The position numbers and the translations under genes were made by a program. Of a DNA stretch of 64,000 bases, positions 11,774 through 21,244 are shown in pieces. The DNA lies in assembly GCA_035610365.1 (NCBI GenBank), contig CM069437.1, forward strand, positions 30,833,507-30,897,506, in the 5' to 3' direction. Within the stretch, counting starts at the first letter, position 1. Every line of letters begins with the position of its first letter. Source of the DNA: Aquatica leii. Taxonomy: Eukaryota > Arthropoda > Insecta > Coleoptera > Lampyridae. The notes beneath the pieces were generated by a model that made no database searches, was not told where the DNA came from, and saw only the letters and a list, made by a program, of their open reading frames with translations.

Positions 11774-12842
11774 ATGAATTTCTCAAAAGAAGAGCTGATT
11801 AATATGACCTATGCTTTAGGAGAGGCTGAAAGGAACTGCTTGTTAGCGTCACGAATTTATGAACAAAAATACCCTTTTGCTAGACATCCAAGATCTGAAG
11901 CGTTTGAACATCTTCGAGAACGATTTGAAGACACAGGAAATGTAAAATATAAAAAAAGAGATGTAGAGCAACGTACATTTATAAACGACAAAAACGAGTT
12001 GACTGTTTTATTAAGTGTAGAAGAAAATCCTCACGTAAGTGTTCGTCAGATCGCGGTGCAAGTAGATCTTAGCAAAACTTCAATACAATGAATTATAAAC
12101 AAACATAAATTTCACCCATACCATTTGTGCTTGCATCAAAGCCTACGACCGCAAGATTTCGCAGATCGCGTCGCATTTTGCAATACTATTATAGAAAAAA
12201 TTAACCAACAACCCAATTTTATTGACTTTGTGCTATTCAGCGACGAAGCAAGTTTTAATAAAGTAGGAGTCGTTAATAAACATGCACAATATGCACTATT
12301 ACTTCGTTGAAAATCCACAATGGGTACGACAGATAGACTACCAGAATCAGTGGACTGTGAATGTGTGGGGTGGTATTATCAATACGAATGTAATAGGACC
12401 TTTCTTTTTCGATGGTTCCCTGACAGGCGAAAAATATCTGCAATTCCTTCACGAAGATTTATCACAGTTGCTTGAAAATGCAAATCTACATACTCGACAA
12501 ACTATGTATTACCAACATGATGGAGCCCCGCCGCACTACCATAATCGAGTACGTCGGTATTTAGAACATTGGCGCGAAAATCGGTGGATAGGTCGCGGTG
12601 GTCCCATTGCTTGGCCAGCGAGATCACCCGATCTCACTCCCCTAGACTTTTTTCTTTGGGGATATGTGAAACAGGAGGTGTATAAGGATTTGCCTACTAC
12701 ACCGGCCAATATGAAAGTTCGAATTAGAGAGGCCTTTTGAAGAATTCAAAGAACTACCCTTCAAAATGTCAAAACAACTTTCACTAGGCGGTTGGCATTG
12801 TGTATTGCTGAAAATGGAAACATTTTTGAGCATTTAATATAA
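11774..12842 (+). pseudogene. mariner-type transposase pseudogene (DD41D)
   Basis: The cut-and-paste transposase of the surrounding element. The start MNFSKEELINMTYALGE fits the N-terminal helix-turn-helix region of an insect Tc1/mariner-like family. The catalytic DDE/D fold shows FSDEASF (first D, about 12240), YYQHDGAPPH (second D) and WPARSPDLTPLDFFLWG (third). By my count 41 residues lie between the second D and the D of 'PLDFF'. Three lesions break it. Codon 12089-12091 is an in-frame TGA. Near 12285 a 4-nt insertion (a repeated 'gcac') shifts the frame. At 12738-12740 another in-frame TGA precedes the last 34 codons, which end at 12842. About 355 codons in all, a normal transposase length. 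Confidence 0.88.
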
Positions 12843-12974
12843 AATTTATAATTCATTGTGTCCTTTAATTCCATTTTAAAGATTATGGTTATACTGTTCC
12901 GTTCTACGAGTAAATAATAGTTCCCCTTCTGTAGTCCATTGTTTCATTGTCCTAATTTATTTTATAGACCCTTA

Positions 12975-13601
12975 TTGTGACAAATTCAAGAAAAGTAACA
13001 AAATTTTGCAATTTTCAACTTTAAGACAGAATAATTCAAAAACACTTAGGAATAGGTAGTATAAAGTGAGTATCTATTGAAAGCTCGTAAAAAATTCTAT
13101 TCAAATCTGTAATAAAATATAGGGTGTGCCATTTAAAAAAATTGAGAAAAATAACATTGCGCAAAATGGACCACCCTGTATATGTAGAGAAAAGAGTCTG
13201 CAATTTGAGTATAGAAGTCAATACTAGACATATTAGAAATATAAATACCAAAATTTCACTTCGATATATTTAAAGATGGCGGAACAGGAGCCTACTCAAT
13301 TGACTCATTTTTTTTACATAACAATGTCAATAACTCAGGAACTGTTGGTCGTAGATCCATAGTACTTTATATCATTTTGCTCAGTATTTAACAAAAAATT
13401 CAAATATATAAAAATATATAGGCCATTCTATTTAAAAAAACACAAGTTTGATGTGGTACTCGAAAATGGGCCACCCTGTATATACCAAAATATTTTTACG
13501 AGATGCTCCTCGTTGTCGACTAAAAGAATCTGTTATAATATATTTTTTTAAATCAACAGTATAAGCGTAATCTTCCACCCCCAGATCGTTGGGACACACT
13601 G
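12975..13601 (-). repeat. right arm of long terminal inverted repeat
   Basis: Reverse complement of 10999-11625 with scattered substitutions and small indels. It ends in GGGACACACTG followed by TA. Confidence 0.9.
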
Positions 13602-13603
13602 TA

Positions 13604-16600
13604 TATGCACCAAAAATATCCAAAAATGAAAATCAAGGTACTAATGTACTCTATAAGAAATTAAATTCTACTATAAAACAAAATTTGAAAAATATAATTA
13701 TGTAATGTTTTTATATATTAGATTTTAATTTATTATTGTTTTTTATAATCCGATAAATTGTTTTGTTACAAAACCAACAAAATTTAAAAACAAGCTGTTA
13801 GTAATGTAAATGTTTGAAAAACTTACTTTTCGTACCTTCCTTTATTATTATTTTGTTTTTAAACTAAAGGTGATGGGTTGACGACTTGTTAAATAAACTT
13901 GAATAATAGCGTTTTTATAGCGCTTAAAAATATTTTGTTATAAACAACTTTTTCAGTTTGTTTAATATTTCTGTTATAAACTAAATCGTTTTAAGAATTT
14001 TTATTGATTTTGCACTCAAATTAAATTTGTTTACATTAATTTTATCATAATTATTTGCATTTTTAATCTATTAAAAATTTGTTGCAGTTGTAGCACTTCA
14101 ATATGTGTTTGTTATTTTTTATATATTTATTGTTTTTAAATTATATAACATTTTAACAAATATAGTTTATTTTCCATTTGTCATTTTAAACGTTTGTTTG
14201 TTTTTTGTAAAAACCGAAATAATTACGTAAACAAGCAAACAATAATATAAATAAATTAACAATAGATTAAAATACGTAAATATAATGAACACACATAATA
14301 TTTAAAAATAAACAAAAAAATATTGCGGCAAAATAACTAGGTACGTTTTAAAATTATAACTTTGTTAAAAGATTCTAAAAAAGAACAAGTACTTGACCCA
14401 GATGTAATGTAATACTTAACCGTAATTTAAAGTGTTTGAAAAAAGGTGAAATCGTGTTAAATGTTGCAAATATTGACCCAACTTATTAAGCAAGTAAATC
14501 AAACAAATCTTTTTCATTGTAGTAAAAGAAAAACGAAAGTTTCCAAACATATTTTCTATTGAATAATCAATGAATGACTTTCGATTTAATTGTTAAAGTA
14601 ACATCGTAACGACCGTGAATTAATGATTTCATTCGCATAATACAACTTGTTTTATTATTCAATCAAATTGTTAATCGTTGCTAATTTAATTAATTAATTT
14701 TTAAAAAATGCTTTTACTTAGCTTAAATGTAAAAATCACAATTTTTTTTGTATTCAATATATTAATTGTTACATGTCATAGCATAATGTTAACACATAGA
14801 TTCGAATAATTCGTAATTTTTTATTTAAATTTGTTACGTTTTTCTAATGCTACTTTATCACAAGATGTATTCTAAAATTTATGCTAAGTAAATGATATAT
14901 AATAAATGAGAAACTGTAAAGCGCGTGTATCATACTGTTAAAAAATAGCATTAGTTTTATTGTTAAATATTTAAGTATAAAAGTTTAACAACAATAAAAT
15001 CCATATGTTTATTATATTGATACATGATAACATACTTTATATTTTACGCAACACAAAATATTAAAAATCTATATAAGCATTTGAACAAGTAAAAAAATAC
15101 AACTACTTAAAAGCAGTCATGAATAAAAATAATGTAGAAAAAAAGTTTAGAAGCAAGAAGCTAAAATAGTATTATTTGACATAAATTTAAATTTTGTTTT
15201 CAAATCGCAGCTTTTTTCAGGTATATAATCTAAAACAGAAGTATTTTTTAGATAATTTACTAATTTTTAATTTTAACATAAACTTTCATGGTTTTGTATG
15301 TTTTAGGATTATTTCGCCGCGTTACGCGCGATTGAAGTCGTTTGTTACAGATTTTACTAAAAAGATTATATTTAAACTAAAATAAATATCATTTTAAATT
15401 GTTCATTTTTATTTATTAATGAAAGAGTAAAATGGTTCTGGTACTCTGCCATTCTGAATTAAAAATTATAAAGCAACAAAAATAACTAATACGCAAATGT
15501 ATAATTAGTTGCAGAAGTTAAGTTAAAAAAAATGTTTTTCTATAACGTATGAACAATCTTGATCACCGTACAAATATCTCGTTTTAGTTTAATTATTAAT
15601 CACAATTATGATAACCACAACTAATATGTCTTATTTATTAAATCAAATACAATATGAGGTCAATAATTGATTAGTCAACGTTACCTAAAGATTCACTTTT
15701 TTGCTCATCTTTATCTGAATTATGATTATTCACTATAAACGTCAAACTCTCTACAATCTTATCAACTAAACCTGCTTTTCACATTTGTTCACAAATATGT
15801 AACTTATTATTGCACTACTTTAACCAATCTTGGTTAAATCAGAAAATGCATTTTTAACTGTCTTTTTAATACCAATATCTCCTTGTGCGAGATTATTCAA
15901 GGCAATTTTTCTTTTCACGAGATTCTGTATGAATTCAATTAGATTAAATTTACGTGTATTACAGCGTTTCTTGTAATAAAATTCAAGTTTTAAAAAACTC
16001 AAAGATTTCCTTGTTGCAGCAACAGGAAGTTTAGAACTGCTTTCAATTGAATATATCTAATAACAAGCTACTTGTGAAAATCATTGACATACCCGAATGT
16101 TTCGTGTTTTAGAATAAACAATTTTCTGCTTTTTTCTGGCTCTGCTTTTTGTAAACTAAAACTGTAATACAAAAACTTACTATAATTACTAATTATTACT
16201 GGTTTTGTGCTATAAAATACAATACAAAACTTATTTTGTATTGTAAAATAAAACAATTTTAAACTAAAAAAACCAAATGTTGTATAAATAAATTGAAATA
16301 TATTACTCTAAAAGAACAAATTTGCACACAAACAAGACAAAAATTGAAATATAAAAACAAAAAGTAATATGAAACATCAGAATAACAACGTAAATAGAAA
16401 CCAAAATGTCAACAAAATAAATGTAACTGTAAATAATTATAAAGGTGTAAACGTTGTAAATCGATTTTACACCCGCGTAATTCACAATAGCATTGAGAAA
16501 ACTGAGATATAAAATCACAACGTAAAAGACATTAAGGTGAAAACAATGTTAGTGCAATAGTACAAATGTCACTAAAGCGAACTACTGGACGGCCGTTTCG

Positions 16601-17076
16601 CCCTTTTAGGGCTTATCAACAGCAGATGATATACTCTAATCTAATTTCCACATTTGCATGAACAAACCCTATATGTAGGTTTATATACACATACAAAAAG
16701 TATATCCATTAATAAAAGATTGATAACAAAGCTATAAGATACTATGTATAAACTATAACTGTAAATAGCTATAAAGGTGGTAAAGGTTGTAATTCGATTT
16801 TAAAAGTACTTGAACAAATTGCGATGAATGATTGGTGGAGACACTTTGTTCTTGAAATTAGTTCACATATTTTCTTGGGGTTTTGTAATTATTTACGTCA
16901 AACAATTATAAACAAATATTAATCATTTTATAAAGCTAACACATGCACTTTTCAGGTTCACTTATTCTAAACCTGTATTAAACGCTTTTATGCAAAACTT
17001 TTTGTACAAATAAGTTCAGACCAATTTTATTTGTTTAAATCGATTTTAACTACTTAAAGATTATTATAAAGAAAAT
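13604..17076. other. AT-rich spacer with one hammerhead-bearing repeat
   Basis: Mostly featureless AT-rich sequence. A diverged repeat unit occurs at about 16405-16640 and again in part at about 16750-16815 ('taactgtaaata--tataaaggt-gtaaa-gttgtaa-tcgattttaaa'), spaced about 345 bp apart. The first unit contains the hammerhead-like motif at 16582-16625. Related units lie at 33.6 and 44.7 kb. No gene is recognised. Confidence 0.5.
16582..16625 (-). ncRNA. hammerhead ribozyme-like motif, best copy in the window
   Basis: Read on the minus strand from 16625, stem I 5' strand CTGCTG is followed by the core box TTGATAA. Stem II GCCC/GGGC (4 bp) is closed by TAAAA. Then come GAAA, a tiny stem III (the ACGGCCGT palindrome) and the cleavage triplet GTC. 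The stem I 3' strand CAGTAG pairs with CTGCTG through 6 bp, one of them G-U. All three stems and the GAAA/GTC elements are present in hammerhead order. The box differs from CUGANGA at two places (C to U, G to A), so cleavage may be lost. A type I hammerhead with a minimal stem III is the form described in Penelope-like elements. Confidence 0.6.
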
Positions 17077-17081
17077 GACTC

Positions 17082-17575
17082 TGTTAGCGCGAGCGTTTTC
17101 TTTTTAAGCCGTTATCCTCGCGTTGCATTTTTGGGTTTGTGACTTGCTGTCCCCTCTTTTAAGTTTTATTGTAAATGCAAGTTTTTGATAAATACGACAG
17201 TACGTTATTTAGTTTTGAACGATTATTACGTCTCCTTTCTCGAATTCTATTTCGTTAATTTTTCTTAAATGTTAATTGTGATGTTTAGTGCTTAAACCGT
17301 GCGCCCTTTTGTGCGTGCTAAAGACTTATCTCCACCAACCAGGGAATTAAGATCAGGGTAAGTCGAGCAATCGCTCATTTCTGGGTGAATCGAGACCTTG
17401 ATTTATTACGGGTTTGGGGGGTTGTGCGCTCCCGATTTTTCAGAAGAACCAGAAACTTAACGTAAGTAATTCGCAATTTCGTTTACTGATAGTTACGGTG
17501 GGTTGCTACCGGAAGTCCTCTCCTCTTTTTGACATTATATACAGTCCGCTGCTCGACTTCCGTGTGGCCGAAACA
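17082..17575 (+). repeat. BEL/Pao 5' LTR
   Basis: Starts TGTTAGCGCGAGCG. The matching 3' LTR is at 22863-23356. The visible differences lie near 17106, at about 17525, and in the last bases (AACA versus ATTA). It should carry the promoter and poly-A signal, though no motif is obvious. Confidence 0.95.
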
Positions 17576-17577
17576 TT

Positions 17578-17595
17578 TGGTCCTTTTCGAACCGG
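17578..17595 (+). other. primer-binding site of the BEL/Pao element
   Basis: TGGTCCTTTTCGAACCGG begins 2 nt after the LTR. Its complement has the form of a tRNA 3' end, with GGTTCGA of the T arm and terminal CCA. I do not assign the tRNA species. Confidence 0.75.
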
Positions 17596-17751
17596 ATATT
17601 TAAAAGTTCCGTTTCTGTTACATTCCTTTCAATTTTTCAAGTTCATAACGATATCACGCGATAAGCATTTATTTAAGAATTTACGCCGATTTTAATACGG
17701 GATTTTCCGTTATTTGCATTATTCGTACTAAGTTATTTCATATCACAAATA

Positions 17752-18708
17752 ATGTCCGAAAGTGATTTGAATGTCCTGGTGGTAACGAGGTCACAGGTCT
17801 TTGCCGACGTCACTGATATCGCTGATCGCTGTTCTAATATTTCCAAAAAAGATGCGAAATTTCATCTATTTATGCTCGACGAATTGCTAATTTACGAATC
17901 CAATTTTCGAGAAGTTCAGCGCCAAATATTAATTAAAAACACCGCTCTGGCTAAGAAAGATCAGGTTCCTACCGATCAGATACAAAAAAGCTTTAGAGAT
18001 TTAGTTTACTCGATTCGGACCATATTTGCTAAACTTCAAAGTGCTGACACTGATAGCGGAGCATCACAACAATCATGCAGTTCTTCTTCTGACCCACTTC
18101 AAGGTTTCCTTCCGAAAATTGTAATTCCGCATTTCGATGGAAAAATTGCGACATGGACTAATTTTATCGGTCTTTTTGATTCATTAGTACATAACAATAA
18201 AAGCTTAACGTCTCTCGCTAAATTTCATTATTTGAAAACGTCTCTTGCTGGGGAAGCAGCATCCGTTATTGCTAGCTTTCCATTAACAGAGGCAAATTGT
18301 GAAATTGCTTATCAAACATTAAAAGATCGTTACCAAAACGATAGGCGTTTAGCCGGAATGTACTTAGATAGCATTCTGAATTTTAAGCCTCTTCTTTCAC
18401 CTACTCAAGAAAGTCTTAGATCATATCTTCAAGTACACCAAAATGCAGCCAGTGCTTTAGCAGCACTTCCCATTCAAAATCACTTTGAATTCATTCTCTT
18501 TTATTTAGCTATGCGTAATTTGGATCCATCTACTTCTCGTGAATTTGAATCTCGGCGACAAAATGATGATTTTCCTACTTATAAGGAACTTATTGAGTTC
18601 ATCAATCGACAAGTGCGTAGTCTCGAACTATCTGCAGCTGAATCCAAATCACGTTCTTTGACCAAGGTCAAACCAAAAATCCTCTTCGAGAAAAGGAGGT
18701 TGCTTTAA
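17752..18708 (+). CDS. BEL/Pao gag (first part; frame lost at 18675-18679)
   Basis: 318 codons. The capsid-like core is plain: LPKIVIPHFDGKIATWTNF (about residues 122-140), FHYLKTSLAGEAASVI, RYQNDRRLAGMYLDSIL and YKELIEFINRQVRSLE. This is the conserved BEL/Pao gag domain that packages the element's RNA into particles. The frame ends shortly after the A-run at 18675-18679. From 18678 the next frame is open without a break and supplies the missing zinc-knuckle part. BEL/Pao elements usually carry gag and pol in one frame, so a 1-nt indel in the A5 run is the simplest reading; programmed frameshifting is the alternative. Confidence 0.9.
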   Translation: MSESDLNVLVVTRSQVFADVTDIADRCSNISKKDAKFHLFMLDELLIYESNFREVQRQILIKNTALAKKDQVPTDQIQKSFRDLVYSIRTIFAKLQSADTDSGASQQSCSSSSDPLQGFLPKIVIPHFDGKIATWTNFIGLFDSLVHNNKSLTSLAKFHYLKTSLAGEAASVIASFPLTEANCEIAYQTLKDRYQNDRRLAGMYLDSILNFKPLLSPTQESLRSYLQVHQNAASALAALPIQNHFEFILFYLAMRNLDPSTSREFESRRQNDDFPTYKELIEFINRQVRSLELSAAESKSRSLTKVKPKILFEKRRLL

Positions 18709-20870
18709 CTTCCAAACCGCATTTAGTCGCTTCGTCATTTAAACCTAATAAAGCAAATTCTGCTTACAATCGTTCTTTTTCATCATCTAAGCGATGCCCT
18801 GTATGTAAATCTGACCACAGTATTACTTGGTGTCCAGAATTCCAACGAATGTCCATAGATGAAAGAGACAAAGCCATGCGTAACCACACGCGTTGTTTTA
18901 ATTGTCTCGGAGCTCATTTAATAACATATTGTAAATCGGAACGATCGTGTGTGCATTGTGGCAGTCGTAAACATCATTCATTACTGCATTTGGATAAGGA
19001 AGATAATTCTAACCCTGTACTTTCAAAAGCGGCGACTTCCTCAAGTAATCTTACAGCTGCTCAAACAATGTCGTGTTGCCTTCCGCCTACTCATTCTAAT
19101 CATACGGTTCTCCTAGGTACAATTCAAGCTTTGCTCCGAGATAGTTGCGGTGAGTTTCGCCCTGTTAGAGCAGTTCTGGATCCTGGTTCGCAAGTCTCTG
19201 CGATCACTAACGCAATGGTTAAAGGTTTAGGTCTAACTCCCAGCCCTTCTCAGTTACAGATTTCGGGAATTGGACAAATGGGCTCCCGCATTCTTGGTAC
19301 TGCTGACTGTGTAATAAAATCTCGTTACTCTTCCGAAATTATCACAGCTACTCCGTACGTACTTTCTTCAATATCTCAAAACCTCCCTTCGGCTCGTATT
19401 TCTGAACAAGTCTACTCTAGTCTAAAACATACTCAACTAGCAGATAAACATTTTCATGTACCTGGTAAGATAGAAATGCTTATCGGAGCTGATCTATTTT
19501 CTACAGTCATTCGAGAGGGTTTCTCTATTATTAAAGGTAATCCTTCAATTTTTCCTACTATATTTGGCGACGTTATTGTAGGTCCTGTAAGTCTGGGTTC
19601 GTTAACTTCTTCGGCTGTCTCTCTTCTAACTCTTCAGTCCAATCCTACAGACTTCCTTGTTAAGTTCTGGGAAGTCGAAGAGGTGCCTGTGGTAAAGATC
19701 CGTAACCCTGATGACGAATGGTGCGAACGCCTGTTTTGCGATACTCATGCTCGAACCTCCGAAGGTCGATATGTCGTAGCTCTACCTCTAAAACCCAACG
19801 CTGTCAAAGTAGCTGCGAATTCAAAGTCATCGTACACAGCCTTTTTAAACTTAGAAAAGCGTTTGATTCGAGATCCTTCCCGCTATGCCGCTTATCAACA
19901 ATTTATGTCTGAGTATCGAGACTTGGGCCACATGGCCGTTGCTACTTCTTCTTCGTCATACATGCTACCCCATCACTGTGTATCGAAATGTAGTGAAAAG
20001 GGGACGAAGATTCGTGTGGTTTTTAATGGTTCGTCTTCTCTTTATGGCAAGTCTTTAAACGAGCAACTTTTAAGTGGTCCTAAACTGCAAAAAGATATTT
20101 CTACAATTTTGATAACTTTTAGGTTAAATCCGATCGCGTTGTGTTGTGACATTCGCATGATGTATAGACAAATTTTATTACGTCGTGAAGATCGTTGTTT
20201 ACAACACATTTATTGGCGCGAATCCATTCATAATCCTGTCGTCGAGTATGAACTAAATACGGTAACGTACGGCTTAACTCCTTCCGCTTACCTGGCTCAG
20301 CGATGTCTTCAACAATTAGTTGAGGACGAAGGATTTCATTACCCGACTGCGTCCGTCGCTATCCTTAAGAATACGTATGTTGATGACGTAATAACCAGTG
20401 TTGGCACCGTTGAGGACGCGCTAATTCTTCGCACCGAACTTGCTCGTCTTTTGGGAAAAGGAGGTTTTGAATTGCGCAAATGGTCCAGTAATGTTCCTGA
20501 AGTTTTAGAAGGTCTTCCTGAAGATCATTTAGAAACTCCTCTAATGTTTTCGACCGAGGATAAGTCTCTTAAGATCCTTGGTCTGTGCTGGAATCATCGT
20601 TTAGACACTTTTTCTTTTCAAGTTCAGCGTTTTAGTGGTGACTGCACCAAAAGAGCAGTTCTTTCTTATATTGCTAGAATATTTGATCCTCTAGGGTTTC
20701 TTTCCCCTCTGGTTTTTACAATGAAGCTCGTTCTACAGCGTATATGGACCGAAGGGCTTGATTGGGATGCTGTTCTTTGCCCGATGCTTCTCAGAAGGGA
20801 TATGCAGCTGCTATTTACGCTTGCTCTGGTTCCGCTGAGTCTCAACAAATACAATCGTGCCACCTCATAA
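18678..20870 (+). CDS. BEL/Pao zinc knuckles, aspartic protease and reverse transcriptase (C-terminus lost)
   Basis: Domains in order. Zinc knuckles: CPVCKSDHSITWC before 18849, then CFNCLGAHLITYC and CVHCGSRKHHSLLH. Protease: AVLDPGSQVSAI with the catalytic D at 19179; the family's usual T/S after D is P here. Reverse transcriptase: VVFNGSS, LCCDIRMMYRQI (motif A region) and TYVDDVITS with YVDD at 20376-20387. Connection: ARIFDPLGFLSPL. After GLDWDAVL (about 20775) the frame runs into unrelated residues and stops at 20870, because a deletion and frameshift join RT to the middle of RNase H. RT itself looks complete. Confidence 0.92.
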   Translation, partial: NPLREKEVALTSKPHLVASSFKPNKANSAYNRSFSSSKRCPVCKSDHSITWCPEFQRMSIDERDKAMRNHTRCFNCLGAHLITYCKSERSCVHCGSRKHHSLLHLDKEDNSNPVLSKAATSSSNLTAAQTMSCCLPPTHSNHTVLLGTIQALLRDSCGEFRPVRAVLDPGSQVSAITNAMVKGLGLTPSPSQLQISGIGQMGSRILGTADCVIKSRYSSEIITATPYVLSSISQNLPSARISEQVYSSLKHTQLADKHFHVPGKIEMLIGADLFSTVIREGFSIIKGNPSIFPTIFGDVIVGPVSLGSLTSSAVSLLTLQSNPTDFLVKFWEVEEVPVVKIRNPDDEWCERLFCDTHARTSEGRYVVALPLKPNAVKVAANSKSSYTAFLNLEKRLIRDPSRYAAYQQFMSEYRDLGHMAVATSSSSYMLPHHCVSKCSEKGTKIRVVFNGSSSLYGKSLNEQLLSGPKLQKDISTILITFRLNPIALCCDIRMMYRQILLRREDRCLQHIYWRESIHNPVVEYELNTVTYGLTPSAYLAQRCLQQLVEDEGFHYPTASVAILKNTYVDDVITSVGTVEDALILRTELARLLGKGGFELRKWSSNVPEVLEGLPEDHLETPLMFSTEDKSLKILGLCWNHRLDTFSFQVQRFSGDCTKRAVLSYIARIFDPLGFLSPLVFTMKLVLQRIWTEGLDWDAVLCPMLLRRDMQLLFTLALVPLSLNKYNRATS

Positions 20871-21244
20871 TCGCTAACTCAAAGCTAGCCCCATTAAAAG
20901 TTTTGTCAATTCCAAGACTCGAACTATGTGGAGCGCTCCTGCTGGCGCGCCTTTTCCATTCAGTTAAACTTCTTTTTGCCAGTAGTATTATTAGAAAAAC
21001 TCGCCTTTACACTGACGCTCAAGTAGTTCTTGCATGGCTCTCTCTTCCTCCGCATCGTCTTCATACCTTTGTCACTAACCGTATTGTCACTATTCTCGAT
21101 CTCACTGAACGACAACAATGGCATCACGTTGATACTACCGAAAATCCTGCTGATTTAGCCTGTCGTGGTCTTTGTCGCAGTGGCCGTCTCTTGCTATTCC
21201 TACCATTTTGGATTGTTCGTTACCTGATCTTAAAGTTGGCGTAA
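20762..21244 (+). pseudogene. BEL/Pao RNase H (N-terminus deleted)
   Basis: It should remove template RNA during reverse transcription. DASQKGYAAAIYACSG opens the surviving part and carries the first catalytic D. LSIPRLELCGALLLARL holds the catalytic E, and LYTDAQVVLAWL another D. HVDTTENPADLACRGL is the typical BEL/Pao end. By comparison with the family, roughly 50 residues linking RT to RNase H are missing at about 20775, and the frame differs from that of RT. After 'RGL' the frame runs on only briefly, and homology continues in the integrase frame from about 21180. Confidence 0.88.

Larger units (their letters stand above)
10999..13601 (+). mobile_element. mariner-type DNA transposon (DD41D spacing) with about 0.6-kb terminal inverted repeats
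   Basis: The outer ends CAGTGTGTCCC (10999) and GGGACACACTG (ending 13601) are perfect inverses, flanked by TA at 10997-10998 and 13602-13603. The inverted repeat continues inward for about 625 bp on each side (about 10999-11625 and 12975-13601) with few differences, far longer than the ~30 bp of classical mariners. Each arm contains the sub-terminal motif 'tatacagggtgg-cc' twice (11117 and 11417; mirrored near 13183 and 13484). The central 1.35 kb encodes a broken transposase. Near-identity of the arms suggests recent activity or gene conversion. Confidence 0.9.

Noticed and set aside
20666..20863. Minus-strand frames within the BEL/Pao element (also 21936-22142)
   Set aside because: Antisense shadows of RT and integrase coding sequence.
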